Origin: Candidatus Avidehalobacter gallistercoris
GTDB taxonomy: Bacteria; Bacillota; Dehalobacteriia; UBA4068; UBA4997
NCBI GenBank assembly: GCA_018715045.1
Contig: DVMH01000022.1
Location: 74,291 to 111,470, forward strand
DNA length: 37,180 nucleotides
Direction of reading: 5' to 3'
The notes under the pieces are model-generated. The model was not told the origin of the DNA, searched no databases, and saw only the letters and a list, made by a program, of their open reading frames with translations. The translations under genes were made by a program, and so were the position numbers. Below are positions 7,079 through 14,721 of this stretch, piece after piece; within the stretch, counting starts at the first letter, position 1; each line of letters opens with the position of its first letter.

Positions 7079-7434
7079 GTTGGCCTCCGGCAGTAGCTAG
7101 CTATCCGTGAGCGTTTCATCGCGCGCATGACAACTGAATGACTGGCTGAGTGAGATATGACCTTGCGAGGATATGAGCGAGACAACATCGGAGTGAAAGT
7201 CTCGGATAGGCATACAAAAACGACATTCAGGCAAAACGGCAACCCAAGTCAAAGGAGGAATTTACTACCCGAAAGGAAGATGTATCAAGTAAGACCTGTA
7301 CCGTCTTAGCAGGCCAAACCTTTTTACTCCTGTCGGTGTAAAAACGGTAATTCTGCCTGCCCGATGTCTGCGTCATCTGAGCGAGCAGTGCGGTTTTACT
7401 CTTATCGTTCCAAAACCACGCAATCTAAGGGGCG

Positions 7435-7671
7435 TTGCCTCTTAAACCCCAATTTCAGAAAGGATTGATTTTTACGAAAAGAACCATCAAAAAGCAGTTT
7501 TGGGTATCCCCCCAAGAGGACACCCAACTGAAACAAAAAGCTCATAAAACAGGACTGAACGAAGCCACACTTCTGTGTATGCTCATCAGAGATTTAAATC
7601 ATTTCATCACAGCGGTAGAGGAAGAGTTCCTCGCACCGGAGAAAGTCGGAGGTGAAAATGATAGAAACTAA
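7435..7671 (+). CDS. Small mobilisation-type (MobC N-terminus-like) protein, probably decaying
   Basis: The small basic protein contains KRTIKKQFWVSPQEDTQLKQ, then KAHKTGLNEATLLCMLIRDL, a pattern like the ribbon-helix-helix N-terminus of MobC-type accessory proteins carried just before ParB-like genes in clostridial conjugative elements. The open frame can start at TTG 7435, but that codon has a ribosome site only 2 bases away. A well-spaced AAAGGA (7459-7464) points to position 7474, where the sequence is ACG and relatives would be expected to have ATG. The start codon may therefore have been lost. The 3' end overlaps the next gene by 14 bases. The role, DNA binding in the relaxosome or in regulation, is inferred from the family. 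Confidence 0.45.
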   Translation: MPLKPQFQKGLIFTKRTIKKQFWVSPQEDTQLKQKAHKTGLNEATLLCMLIRDLNHFITAVEEEFLAPEKVGGENDRN

Positions 7672-8210
7672 ACTCAAAATCAGCGAGCTACACCCATTCC
7701 ATGACCATCCGTACATGGTGCGTGATGATGAAGAAATGACTGCTTTTGTGGAGAGCGTTAGGGAAAATGGTATTCTCTCGCCCCGCATCGTCTTGCCAGA
7801 TGAGAGCGGCGGCTATGAGGTCATCAGCGGACACCGAAAGCTGTATGCTGCATTAAAAGGCGGGGCTTGCGGAAGTTCCGGCGCTCATCTATCCTCTCAA
7901 CCGTGAGGAATCTGCCATTGCCGTGGTGGACAGCAATCTGCACCGTGAGCATATCCTGCCCAGCGAGAAAGCCTTTACTTACAAGCTCAAAATGGAGGCG
8001 CTGAGCAAGCAGGGCAAGCGCACGGACTTTAACTTCATCGCAAGTTGCGGCAAAGTCGGACACCGCTAATGAGATTGGAGAGCAGACAGGCGAAAGCCGA
8101 GACCAAATCTACCGCTATATCCGTCTGACAAGCCTCATATATGAACTTTTGGAGCTGGTGGACGAGGAACGCATTGCTATGACCCCTGCAGTGGAACTGA
8201 GTTATTTCCG
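7658..8210 (+). pseudogene. ParB/Spo0J-family DNA-binding protein, two frameshifts and truncated
   Basis: From ATG 7658 (GGAGG 5 bases upstream) the frame gives KISELHPFHDHPYMV and GYEVISGHRKLYAALK, the ParB N-terminal nuclease/CTPase-like fold. One extra A in the run at about 7854-7857 breaks the frame. The next segment, GLAEVPALIYPLNREES then VVDSNLHREHILPSEKAF, continues in a second frame. One extra T near 8026-8028 shifts it again to NEIGEQTGES and YIRLTSLIYELLELVDEERI. The third part ends at AVELSYF (about 8207), where the reading passes straight into recombinase sequence, so the C-terminus has been deleted. Such genes regulate or partition mobile elements. Both shifts are single-base gains in short homopolymers, so a read check is worthwhile, but the deletion is a real rearrangement. 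Confidence 0.7.
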
Positions 8211-8212
8211 GG

Positions 8213-8675
8213 TTGATATTTTGTCCCGACTGCGGGGCGAAGCTTCATTTTTGTGCATCTAAGAGTCTGAAACGCAATCAAGAGTTCTGGAGATGTTCCA
8301 ACTATAAAGACGGCAGAGGAAGCTGCAAAATCCACTATATTCGAGATGTGGTGTTAGAGCAGAACGTGCTGGAAGCTATCGGCAATTTTGCCGACTTCGT
8401 CCGCTGCTATGAGCCTGTATTTCTCTATCTGCTGGCGAGGAAGAACAGCGCCTTGCAGAAAGCTGAAATGAGGACTATTCGCAAAACGGTTGAGTCTGGT
8501 GAACACGCTCATTCAGCGCATTGAAGTCCACAGCAACGAAAAGAAGCACAAGCACAACCGTGTGAAGGCAGACATCTATTTTACTGCTATAGGGATGAAA
8601 GATATTCCCGCCGAGCAGGAAATCATGGCTATGATGAAGGAGATGGAGAAAATCCCAAAGCGTTCCGCTTCGTAG
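8213..8675 (+). pseudogene. Large serine recombinase, C-terminal remnant with internal deletion
   Basis: The remnant opens with LIFCPDCGAKLHFCASKS and RNQEFWRCSNYKDGRGSC, the recombinase zinc-beta-ribbon (Cys pairs visible), then IRDVVLEQNVLEAIGNFADFV. At about 8490 the sequence jumps out of frame from the start of the coiled coil to VNTLIQRIEVH and ADIYFTAIGM, the DUF4368-like tail, ending at 8675. The N-terminal catalytic serine domain and about the whole coiled-coil middle are missing, so it cannot recombine DNA. Its 5' end is fused to the ParB remnant at 8207-8213. Together with tnpV it identifies the island as derived from a serine-recombinase element. The first base of the TTG at 8213 is not a real start. 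Confidence 0.75.
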
Positions 8676-8689
8676 CCTGACAGGCAAAA

Positions 8690-8726
8690 GGAAACGGTGT
8701 AACCCTTACGGGGCTACACCGTTTCC
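8690..8726 (-). terminator. Terminator of the AI-2E-family gene
   Basis: A 12-bp perfect stem (8690-8701 with 8715-8726) has extra GGG/CCC pairing inside. On the minus strand it is followed by CCTTTTGCC. It lies about 50 bases past the stop of the minus-strand permease gene and close to the recombinase remnant, so it may also mark the chromosome-element border. Confidence 0.65.
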
Positions 8727-8774
8727 TACATACAATGCTTCCTTGTGGAAATAGGGGGCTGCTTTTTTGAATTT

Positions 8775-9932
8775 TTAATTCTGCCATTTTTCTGATGGGA
8801 TATCCTTGGCGGATAATCTGTCATTGACAAGGCTGCGGCACACGGCATATGCCACAGAGCATAACGGCACTGACACCAGCATACCCATCACGCCAAACAG
8901 GCTGCCGCCCAGCGTGATAGCCACAAGCACCCAAATGGCGGGTAAGCCTACGGAGCTTCCGACCACACGGGGATAGATGATGTTGCCTTCGAATTGCTGC
9001 AATACCAGAAACAGCGCAAGAAATCCCAGCGCCTGCATGGGGTTGGAGAGAGCGATGAACAGCATACTGCATATGCAGCCGATGAAAGCGCCAAAGATGG
9101 GTACCAGTGCCGTTACGCCAACCAGGACTGAGGTCAAAGTGGCATAAGGCAGACGAAACAGCAGCATACAAATGAAGAACAGTATACCAAGAATACACGC
9201 TTCCAGACATTGCCCGGTAATAAAATTGCTGAAAGTGCGGTTAGAGAGCCGCGCCACCTCCACGATTTTATCCGCCCGGGATAGACTGCACATGGCGTAG
9301 ATCACGCGCTTGGCCTGACGCGATAGGCGCTCTTTGCCGAATAGCAGATAAACCGAAAAGACGAAGCCGATAAACAGCGTAACCATGCCGTTTAATATGC
9401 TGTTGAGAATGCTGACGCCGGAGACGATCAAACCGCTGAGGTTTTGCAGCATGTCTGCCATCTGGCGGGATATGCTGCTGATGTTTACGCCGAAATCCTT
9501 AAGCGTTGTTTCCAATTCTGGGAAGATGGCGTCCATCTTGTCTGGCATCATTTCCAGATATTGCCGGGCGTGAACGACCAGCTGCATTGCCTGTTCAGAT
9601 ATCAAACGAAGTGTCTGTATCAGCTGTGGTATCACAATGACGACTACCAGCAGGATAACCAGCATCAGCGTCAGAAGTGTCAGCAGCCAGGCCAGCGGGC
9701 GCCGCAGCTTTTGCAGTTTGGGATTTTGGGGGAAAAGCCGCAGTTCAATGGCACGCATCGGCACGTTCATGATGAAAGCAATAACGCCGCCCAGCACGAA
9801 AGGCGCTAGCAATCCGCTGAGATAGGAGAGCGAGGCTGCGGCCGCCGCTCCGTTATGCAGTGCCCAGTTGAACAGAATAGCCGCAAAGATAACGCCTGCT
9901 GCGGCAAGCAGTATTTTTTTGTTAAAAATCAA
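8775..9932 (-). CDS. AI-2E family transporter (PerM-like permease)
   Basis: The 385-residue integral membrane protein has about seven to eight hydrophobic helices. The central and C-terminal pattern (LSRADKIVEVARLSNRTFSNFITGQCLEA, split here by description only) and the blocks VGVTALVPIFGAFIG and GNIIYPRVVGSSVGLPA are characteristic of the AI-2E/PerM/YdiK family. Members export or exchange small molecules; a few are Na+/H+ antiporters, and the substrate cannot be assigned here. The first codon is TTG with AAGGTG about 8 bases upstream. The gene stands alone, with its own terminator at 8690-8726 and divergent from the AEC transporter. Confidence 0.9.
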   Translation of the reverse strand: MIFNKKILLAAAGVIFAAILFNWALHNGAAAAASLSYLSGLLAPFVLGGVIAFIMNVPMRAIELRLFPQNPKLQKLRRPLAWLLTLLTLMLVILLVVVIVIPQLIQTLRLISEQAMQLVVHARQYLEMMPDKMDAIFPELETTLKDFGVNISSISRQMADMLQNLSGLIVSGVSILNSILNGMVTLFIGFVFSVYLLFGKERLSRQAKRVIYAMCSLSRADKIVEVARLSNRTFSNFITGQCLEACILGILFFICMLLFRLPYATLTSVLVGVTALVPIFGAFIGCICSMLFIALSNPMQALGFLALFLVLQQFEGNIIYPRVVGSSVGLPAIWVLVAITLGGSLFGVMGMLVSVPLCSVAYAVCRSLVNDRLSAKDIPSEKWQN

Positions 9933-9966
9933 AATTTAACACCTTAATTCCGTAAATTATGCTTCT

Positions 9967-9995
9967 ATTATTACATAAGCAGGCGCAAAGTGCAA
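9967..9995 (-). promoter_or_regulatory. Likely promoter of the AI-2E-family gene
   Basis: On the minus strand, TTGCAC (9990-9995) and AATAAT (9967-9972, or TAATAA one base over) are separated by 16-17 bp, about 35 bases before the TTG start. Confidence 0.4.
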
Positions 9996-10131
9996 GAGCG
10001 ACAGAGCCGAATTTTGTCAGATTTGCCGTTGTATCAGGCGGAAATTTGCCTAAAACTATTTAATCCGGCGGTTAAGTGGTGTATAATATAACTTTAATTG
10101 TCGTTGTGTGATACAAGAGGTGTATGCTGTT

Positions 10132-11049
10132 ATGAGTTTTCTGATGATTTTTCAACAAATGCTGATGCTTCTACTGATGATGCTCATCGGTTATATAATG
10201 GAGAAAAAGTACCTGCTGGGCGAGAACTCTGCTGCCGTCATGTCCAAAATTGTGCTGAACGTGACGTTGCCCGCACAGATCATTACTTCGTTTTCTATTG
10301 AGGGGGCGGATATTTCTGCGGCAGCGGTTGGTAAAACGCTGGGCTTTTCGGCTTTGGCATATGCGTTTTATTTCGTCGTAGCTTGGCTTATGGTGCGTCT
10401 GCTGCGTGCCCCCAAGGAGCAGCGCGGTACGTATGAATACATGGTCATCTTTGGTAACGTGGGGTTTATGGGATTCCCGCTGATCACCACCGTTTTTGGG
10501 GCGGATAAGCTGGTTTATGCCGTGCTGTTTAATATTGTGTTCAATTTGCTGGTGTTTTCTGTTGGTATTCAGATGATCGCGGGCGGGAGCGGTTCGTTTG
10601 ACTGGCGGCGGTTGATCAACCTGCCGCTGGGGAGCTCGGTGCTGGCACTATTACTATTTTTTGCTCATATCGAGCTGCCGGGTTTTGTCAATACGGCGCT
10701 GTTCACGCTGGGAGATGCGACTACGCCGCTGGCAATGCTGATTTTGGGAGCGACAATCGCCGCCATGCCTATTCGCGAGCTGTTTGAGGAAAGGCGGGTA
10801 TATCTGTTTGTGGCGGTGAAGCTGCTGGCGGTGCCGGTGTTGGTGTTGCTTCTGATCAAGCCATTGTTGCCGGCGGGCGATATTATAGGAAGCATTTTGG
10901 TGGTGCTTTCCGGTATGCCGGTGGCCACCAATGCCACTATGCTTTCGGTGGAATACGGCGGCGATATCAAGCTGGTATCGCAGGGAATTTTCTTTACCAC
11001 GGTGCTTTCGGTGCTGACCATTCCCTTGCTGATTGCGGTTTTAGGCTGA
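10132..11049 (+). CDS. AEC-family (auxin efflux carrier-like) transporter
   Basis: The 305-residue protein has about ten hydrophobic helices, beginning MSFLMIFQQMLMLLLMMLIGY. The blocks VTLPAQIITSF, VIFGNVGFMGFPLI and LSGMPVATNATMLSVEYGGD are family-typical (the GNxGF-type loop and the C-terminal PxATNA segment). AEC proteins in bacteria usually move malate, malonate or other small organic acids; the substrate is unknown here. I start at ATG 10132, because GAGGTG lies 9 bases upstream. The longer GTG frame from 10108 lacks a ribosome site. A TATAAT at 10082-10087 with a poor -35 is the only promoter candidate. The peptidase gene follows 16 bases later and may be co-transcribed. Confidence 0.9.
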   Translation: MSFLMIFQQMLMLLLMMLIGYIMEKKYLLGENSAAVMSKIVLNVTLPAQIITSFSIEGADISAAAVGKTLGFSALAYAFYFVVAWLMVRLLRAPKEQRGTYEYMVIFGNVGFMGFPLITTVFGADKLVYAVLFNIVFNLLVFSVGIQMIAGGSGSFDWRRLINLPLGSSVLALLLFFAHIELPGFVNTALFTLGDATTPLAMLILGATIAAMPIRELFEERRVYLFVAVKLLAVPVLVLLLIKPLLPAGDIIGSILVVLSGMPVATNATMLSVEYGGDIKLVSQGIFFTTVLSVLTIPLLIAVLG

Positions 11050-11065
11050 TAGTGGAGGATTAGCT

Positions 11066-13351
11066 ATGTTTAGGTTTACAAAAATACGTAGTTATCTGGC
11101 GGCAGGGTTGGCTCTTACCTGCCTGTTTGCGGCTGTCTTTTTTCCGGATCTTGCGGCGGCGCGGGAGACTAACTTCTTCCCGGATTTGCCTGATGGCTAT
11201 GCCAAGGCAGACCTGACGTATGGTGTGGCTGACGCCACGCGTTTTTATGAAGTTCAGGAGCAGGTGCTGCTGATGAATGATATTCAAAACCGTGACGAGC
11301 TGGCAATGGCTCTTGTGCGATACAGCGGCGAGTATCAGCGGCTTTCCGCCTGCGCTCAGCTGGCGATGTATGACTATTACGGTGATCCGGCAGCGAAAGC
11401 TGCGGACTATCAGGCCTGGCAGCAGCTGGTGGTGCAGGTGAGCCGCGATTATGAGGCTACCTGGCAGGAGCTTTTGGCGTCGGATAACCGCGCCATGCTG
11501 GAGGAAATGCTTTCCCCAGGGTTGATTGACCAGATGGAAGGGGCGGCGGCGGACACAGCTGAGATGCTGACCTTAAAGCAGCAAATACAGGCGGTGGACG
11601 ACGCCTATTGGCGGGCGGTAAATGCAGATTATCAGGTTGCTTATCAGGGCAAAACTTACGGCTTTGCCGATTTGGATAATATAACAGACGGCGACGAATA
11701 CACTGCGGTGTATAAGCAGCTGGCTCAGGCCAGAAACCGGGCGACAGCTCAGCTGCTGGCGGATATTGTACCAGTCTGTAACCAATATGCCCGTCTTGCC
11801 GGTTATGCTGATTATGCCGATTATGCTTATGCCGAGATTTACGGCCGCGATTACACGCCTGCTCAGGCGCAGGAGCTGCACCGTTTAGTAAAGCAGGAGA
11901 TTGTTCCGCTGTATTTACGGGTGCAGGAGATATTGAACGTGAACCCTCGCTTTGACAGGGCTGGCCTGATTACGTCACACCACTTTACAGCAGACGGCCT
12001 GCTGGACACGGTTGCGGCGTATATGCCGGAAATTTCCGACGAATACGCTGAGCTGCTGCGCTATATGCGGGAGAAAGGCCTGGCCGACATCGAGCAGGAG
12101 GATGGCCGGCTGAATGTTTCGTTCACCAGTTATCTGCCGATGTATCGTCTGGCGCTGATTTTCAGCGGTACGCAGAACGGTGGTCCCGGAGACCTCAGTA
12201 CGTTTATCCATGAATTCGGCCATTTTGCGTTTTATATGTATGAGCAGCGTGACTGCGGCTATGATGTGGGCGAATTTCATTCGCAGGGATTGGAGGCGCT
12301 GTTTTTGCATTTTGCCGACGATATTTTCGGCGAGTATGGCCCAGTTTATCGTCTGATCATGCTGCAAAGCCAGCTGCAATCGGTAGTGGACGGTTGTATG
12401 TACGACGAATTTCAGCAGCGTTTGTATAAGCTGGAAAATCCCACCGTCAGCGATTTGAATCGACTGTTCCATGAAATCTCGCTGCAATATGGCTACGTTT
12501 ATCTACATGACGACGATGAGGCGTATAACTGGGTGACGACGGCGCATACGTTTATACAGCCGCTTTATTACATCAGCTACGCCACTTCTGGGCTTACAGT
12601 ATGCGAGCTTCTGGGGCGGAGCGGCGAGGATTTTACCACTGCGGCGGACAGCTATCTGGCGATGGTGGGGTTGCGTGAGACAGGATACACCGCTTTCTGC
12701 GCCAAGGCCGGGTTTGCCGATGTGTTTACTGAGGCCGGTATGCAGAAGATTGCCGATGGGTTGGAAAACTATCTCTATCAGGAAATTTTTGGCCTTGCTG
12801 AGCTGGACGCTATTCGCGGTCATTGGGCGGAACAGCCGTTGCTTTATGCCGTGGGGTTGGGTATTTTGCAAGGAGACGAGCAAGGGCGGCTGGAGCCAAA
12901 CAATTTTGCCAAACGCGCTGAGATGGTGGCCTTGCTCTGGCGGGCTTATGGCAGCGAACAGGCGGAGGCGACCGGCACATTCTCTGACGTGGCGGCTGAC
13001 GCCTGGTATCATCCGGCGGTGGTTTGGGCGGAGACCAATGGCATTATAAGCGGCATTGACGGCAAATTCTGCCCAAATGATAATCTATCCCGTGAGCAGG
13101 CTGTGGCTATCCTTTATCGCCTGTACTGCGCGGAGACAGGCGCAAAGCCAGCGCTTGCCAGCGCGGCGCTTTTGCAGTTTGCTGATTACAGCCAGGTTGC
13201 GCCCTGGTCGGCAGAAGCGTTTGCCTGGGCGGCGGAAACTGGCATGATAACAGGTAATGACAAAGGCGGGCTGGAGCCGAAGCGTGCTGTTACCCGGGCG
13301 GAGCTGGCAAGTTTTATTGTCAGGCTACGAGATTTGATGGACGCGGCTTGA
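11066..13351 (+). CDS. Secreted M3-family oligoendopeptidase with three C-terminal SLH domains
   Basis: The 761-residue protein starts with a signal peptide (basic RFTKIR, hydrophobic core, cleavage near AAA-RE at about residue 34). The central part is an M3 (PepF/thimet-type) zinc metallopeptidase. HEFGH is at 382-386, and a probable third ligand, Glu410, lies in the HSQGLEALF segment. From about 580 to the end are three SLH repeats: one from HWAEQPLLYA, one from FSDVAADAWYHPAV and one from FADYSQVAPWSAEA. SLH domains attach proteins to cell-wall polymers, so the enzyme should cut peptides at the cell surface. Most M3 peptidases are cytosolic, so secretion and anchoring are unusual. A GGAGG site precedes the ATG, and the gene ends at a strong terminator. 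Confidence 0.92.
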   Translation: MFRFTKIRSYLAAGLALTCLFAAVFFPDLAAARETNFFPDLPDGYAKADLTYGVADATRFYEVQEQVLLMNDIQNRDELAMALVRYSGEYQRLSACAQLAMYDYYGDPAAKAADYQAWQQLVVQVSRDYEATWQELLASDNRAMLEEMLSPGLIDQMEGAAADTAEMLTLKQQIQAVDDAYWRAVNADYQVAYQGKTYGFADLDNITDGDEYTAVYKQLAQARNRATAQLLADIVPVCNQYARLAGYADYADYAYAEIYGRDYTPAQAQELHRLVKQEIVPLYLRVQEILNVNPRFDRAGLITSHHFTADGLLDTVAAYMPEISDEYAELLRYMREKGLADIEQEDGRLNVSFTSYLPMYRLALIFSGTQNGGPGDLSTFIHEFGHFAFYMYEQRDCGYDVGEFHSQGLEALFLHFADDIFGEYGPVYRLIMLQSQLQSVVDGCMYDEFQQRLYKLENPTVSDLNRLFHEISLQYGYVYLHDDDEAYNWVTTAHTFIQPLYYISYATSGLTVCELLGRSGEDFTTAADSYLAMVGLRETGYTAFCAKAGFADVFTEAGMQKIADGLENYLYQEIFGLAELDAIRGHWAEQPLLYAVGLGILQGDEQGRLEPNNFAKRAEMVALLWRAYGSEQAEATGTFSDVAADAWYHPAVVWAETNGIISGIDGKFCPNDNLSREQAVAILYRLYCAETGAKPALASAALLQFADYSQVAPWSAEAFAWAAETGMITGNDKGGLEPKRAVTRAELASFIVRLRDLMDAA

Positions 13352-13365
13352 GAATTTTGATTGTG

Positions 13366-13404
13366 AAAAAACGCTATGCCATTGTAGATGGTATAGCGTT
13401 TTTT
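13366..13404. terminator. Bidirectional terminator between the SLH peptidase and mscL
   Basis: AAAAAACGCTAT on the left pairs with ATAGCGTTTTTT on the right, with CCAT/ATGG completing the stem. The A-run on one side and T-run on the other let it end both the plus-strand peptidase and the minus-strand aromatic operon with mscL. Confidence 0.85.
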
Positions 13405-13437
13405 ATGATTTTATAAGAAATTTTTACGGAGCGGAAA

Positions 13438-13821
13438 TTACTTTTGCAAGCTGTCTCTGATTTCGCGCAGCAGCAGCACTTCTTCCGACGATTCCGGCGC
13501 CGGCGCTGGTTCTTCTTTTTGGCGTCGGAAGTTATTGATGGTTTTAATCATGATGAACACAGTGAACGCGGTGAGCAGGAAATTTACTACGTTCTGAATA
13601 AAATTGCCGTAAGGGATAATGGTGTTGTTGAATGTTACGAAAAGCTGGGTGAAAGTTATCGCCCCGGTGAGAGTGGCAATCAACGGCATAATTATATCGT
13701 TGACCAACGAGGTAACTATGTTTGTAAACGCGCCGCCAATGATGATACCGACGGCCATATCTATTACGTTACCGCGCGCGATGAACTCCTTAAATTCTGC
13801 GACAAAACCTTTCTTTGCCAT
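13438..13821 (-). CDS. mscL: Large-conductance mechanosensitive channel
   Basis: The 127-residue protein matches MscL throughout: N-terminal [20 protein letters not shown] (amphipathic helix into TM1), a periplasmic loop, TM2 around [17 protein letters not shown], and a charged C-terminal helix ending LLREIRDSL. It forms a pentameric pore that opens under membrane tension to release solutes during osmotic downshock. It is the last gene of the aromatic operon, 18 bases after tyrA, and shares the terminator at 13366-13404. There is no obvious functional link to its neighbours, so its position may be chance co-transcription. Confidence 0.96.
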   Translation of the reverse strand: MAKKGFVAEFKEFIARGNVIDMAVGIIIGGAFTNIVTSLVNDIIMPLIATLTGAITFTQLFVTFNNTIIPYGNFIQNVVNFLLTAFTVFIMIKTINNFRRQKEEPAPAPESSEEVLLLREIRDSLQK

Positions 13822-13839
13822 GTAGATAACCTCCAGGAA

Positions 13840-14721
13840 CTATTTTTTATCCACCGGGGCTGCCGCTTTGGCTACGTCAAATTGGCTGCGCCGTTCGGTA
13901 GATTTTTGGAACATTTTTTGCAGACGCTCGCGGTCGCCCGCTTGCAGCAGGCTCCTAAGTTTCATCAGTTCCGCGCTGAAGCAGTCGATATTTTCGATCA
14001 AAATATCGCGGTTCAGCAGAAAAAGTTCCGACCACATTACGTCGTTGATACGGGCAATACGCGTTAGATCGCGGAACGAATCGCCGGTGAAGAAGCCCAG
14101 CTCCTCATCGTCGTTGCAGGTCATCAGGCTGACGGCGATCGCATGGGTCAGCTGCGACAGGAAGCCTATCATCTGATCATGCTGGCGGATATTTAGCTCG
14201 CGGATAGTTTTGAATTCCAAAATTTGCGCCAGTTCTCGTACTGTGGCGACAGCCTCTGATGTGTTTTTTTCCGTTGGCGTGATGATAAAGTTGGCTTCGG
14301 CAAAGATATGGTAATCGGCGTTAAAAATGCCGCTGGTCTCCTTGCCGGCCATCGGGTGGCTGCCGATAAATTCAACGTCTGGGCGTAAAAATTCCTGCGC
14401 TGTGTCCACAATGTTGCTTTTGACGCCGCTGACGTCGGTGATCAGCGTGCCGGGAGCAAAATGCTGCTGATTATCTCTGAGCCATTCCAGCATGGCGGTG
14501 GGGTAAAGCCCCATCACCACGAATTCCGCCTCATGCAATACCTCCGGCAGCGGCTCGGTGTAACCGTGGCGAAAGAAGCCTTTTTGCAGACCAAACTCAA
14601 TGGTTTCTGCATTACGGTCGATTGCCGTCACGTTGTAGCCCTTGGCAGATAGCCCCATTGCGTATGAGCCGCCAATCAAACCGCAGCCGGCAATCAGTAT
14701 TTTTGTTTGTTCAGTTAACAT
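13840..14721 (-). CDS. tyrA: Prephenate dehydrogenase
   Basis: The 293-residue enzyme oxidatively decarboxylates prephenate to 4-hydroxyphenylpyruvate, the tyrosine branch. An N-terminal Rossmann motif, IAGCGLIGGSYA, binds NAD(P). GSHPMAGKE and the QLTHAIAVSLM segment contain the conserved catalytic His regions. There is no C-terminal ACT domain, so feedback by tyrosine is not expected through that route. The ATG lies inside the end of aroA (11-base overlap), so the two are translationally coupled. The cyclohexadienyl (arogenate) alternative cannot be excluded from sequence. Confidence 0.93.
   Translation of the reverse strand: MLTEQTKILIAGCGLIGGSYAMGLSAKGYNVTAIDRNAETIEFGLQKGFFRHGYTEPLPEVLHEAEFVVMGLYPTAMLEWLRDNQQHFAPGTLITDVSGVKSNIVDTAQEFLRPDVEFIGSHPMAGKETSGIFNADYHIFAEANFIITPTEKNTSEAVATVRELAQILEFKTIRELNIRQHDQMIGFLSQLTHAIAVSLMTCNDDEELGFFTGDSFRDLTRIARINDVMWSELFLLNRDILIENIDCFSAELMKLRSLLQAGDRERLQKMFQKSTERRSQFDVAKAAAPVDKK

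Larger units (their letters stand above)
6767..7209 (+). other. Highly foldable non-coding block of the element
   Basis: The interval from the hsdM promoter to the small ORF at 7435 (about 750 bp) has no credible gene. On the plus strand it shows nested complementarity: TGAGAATA (6767-6774) with TATTCTCA (6822-6829), enclosing GGCT/AGCC (6776-6779, 6810-6813), TGGCA/TGCCA (6780-6784, 6788-6792) and CGA/TCG (6793-6795, 6804-6806). It continues with CCGTTC/GAACGG (6834-6839, 6864-6869), two terminator-like hairpins listed separately, and CTATCCG/CGGATAG (7101-7107, 7203-7209). From 7210 to 7434 I see only scattered short repeats. It may be a structured RNA or a leader controlling the downstream mobilisation genes, or part of an origin of transfer. 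Confidence 0.4.
2300..8690. mobile_element. Decayed integrative/mobilisable element carrying an R-M system (bounds approximate)
   Basis: Between bioB and the AI-2E-family gene lies a stretch of lower apparent GC and different gene content. It holds a tnpV-like remnant, a nuclease-methyltransferase/specificity pair, a long foldable non-coding block, a small mobilisation-type ORF, a frameshifted ParB-like gene, and the zinc-ribbon/DUF4368-like tail of a large serine recombinase. TnpV and large serine recombinases occur together in Tn4451-type clostridial elements (established knowledge). The relaxase, most of the recombinase and all conjugation genes are gone, so this is a remnant. I could not find a convincing direct repeat marking the ends, so both bounds are inferred from gene content. 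Confidence 0.55.

Noticed and set aside
6673-7242. Minus-strand frames of about 76 codons upstream of hsdM
   Set aside because: They cross the stem-loops and terminators of the non-coding block, lack ribosome sites and show no family pattern.
13444-14067. 207-codon plus-strand frame across mscL and tyrA
   Set aside because: It spans two well-supported genes on the other strand and has no recognisable domain.
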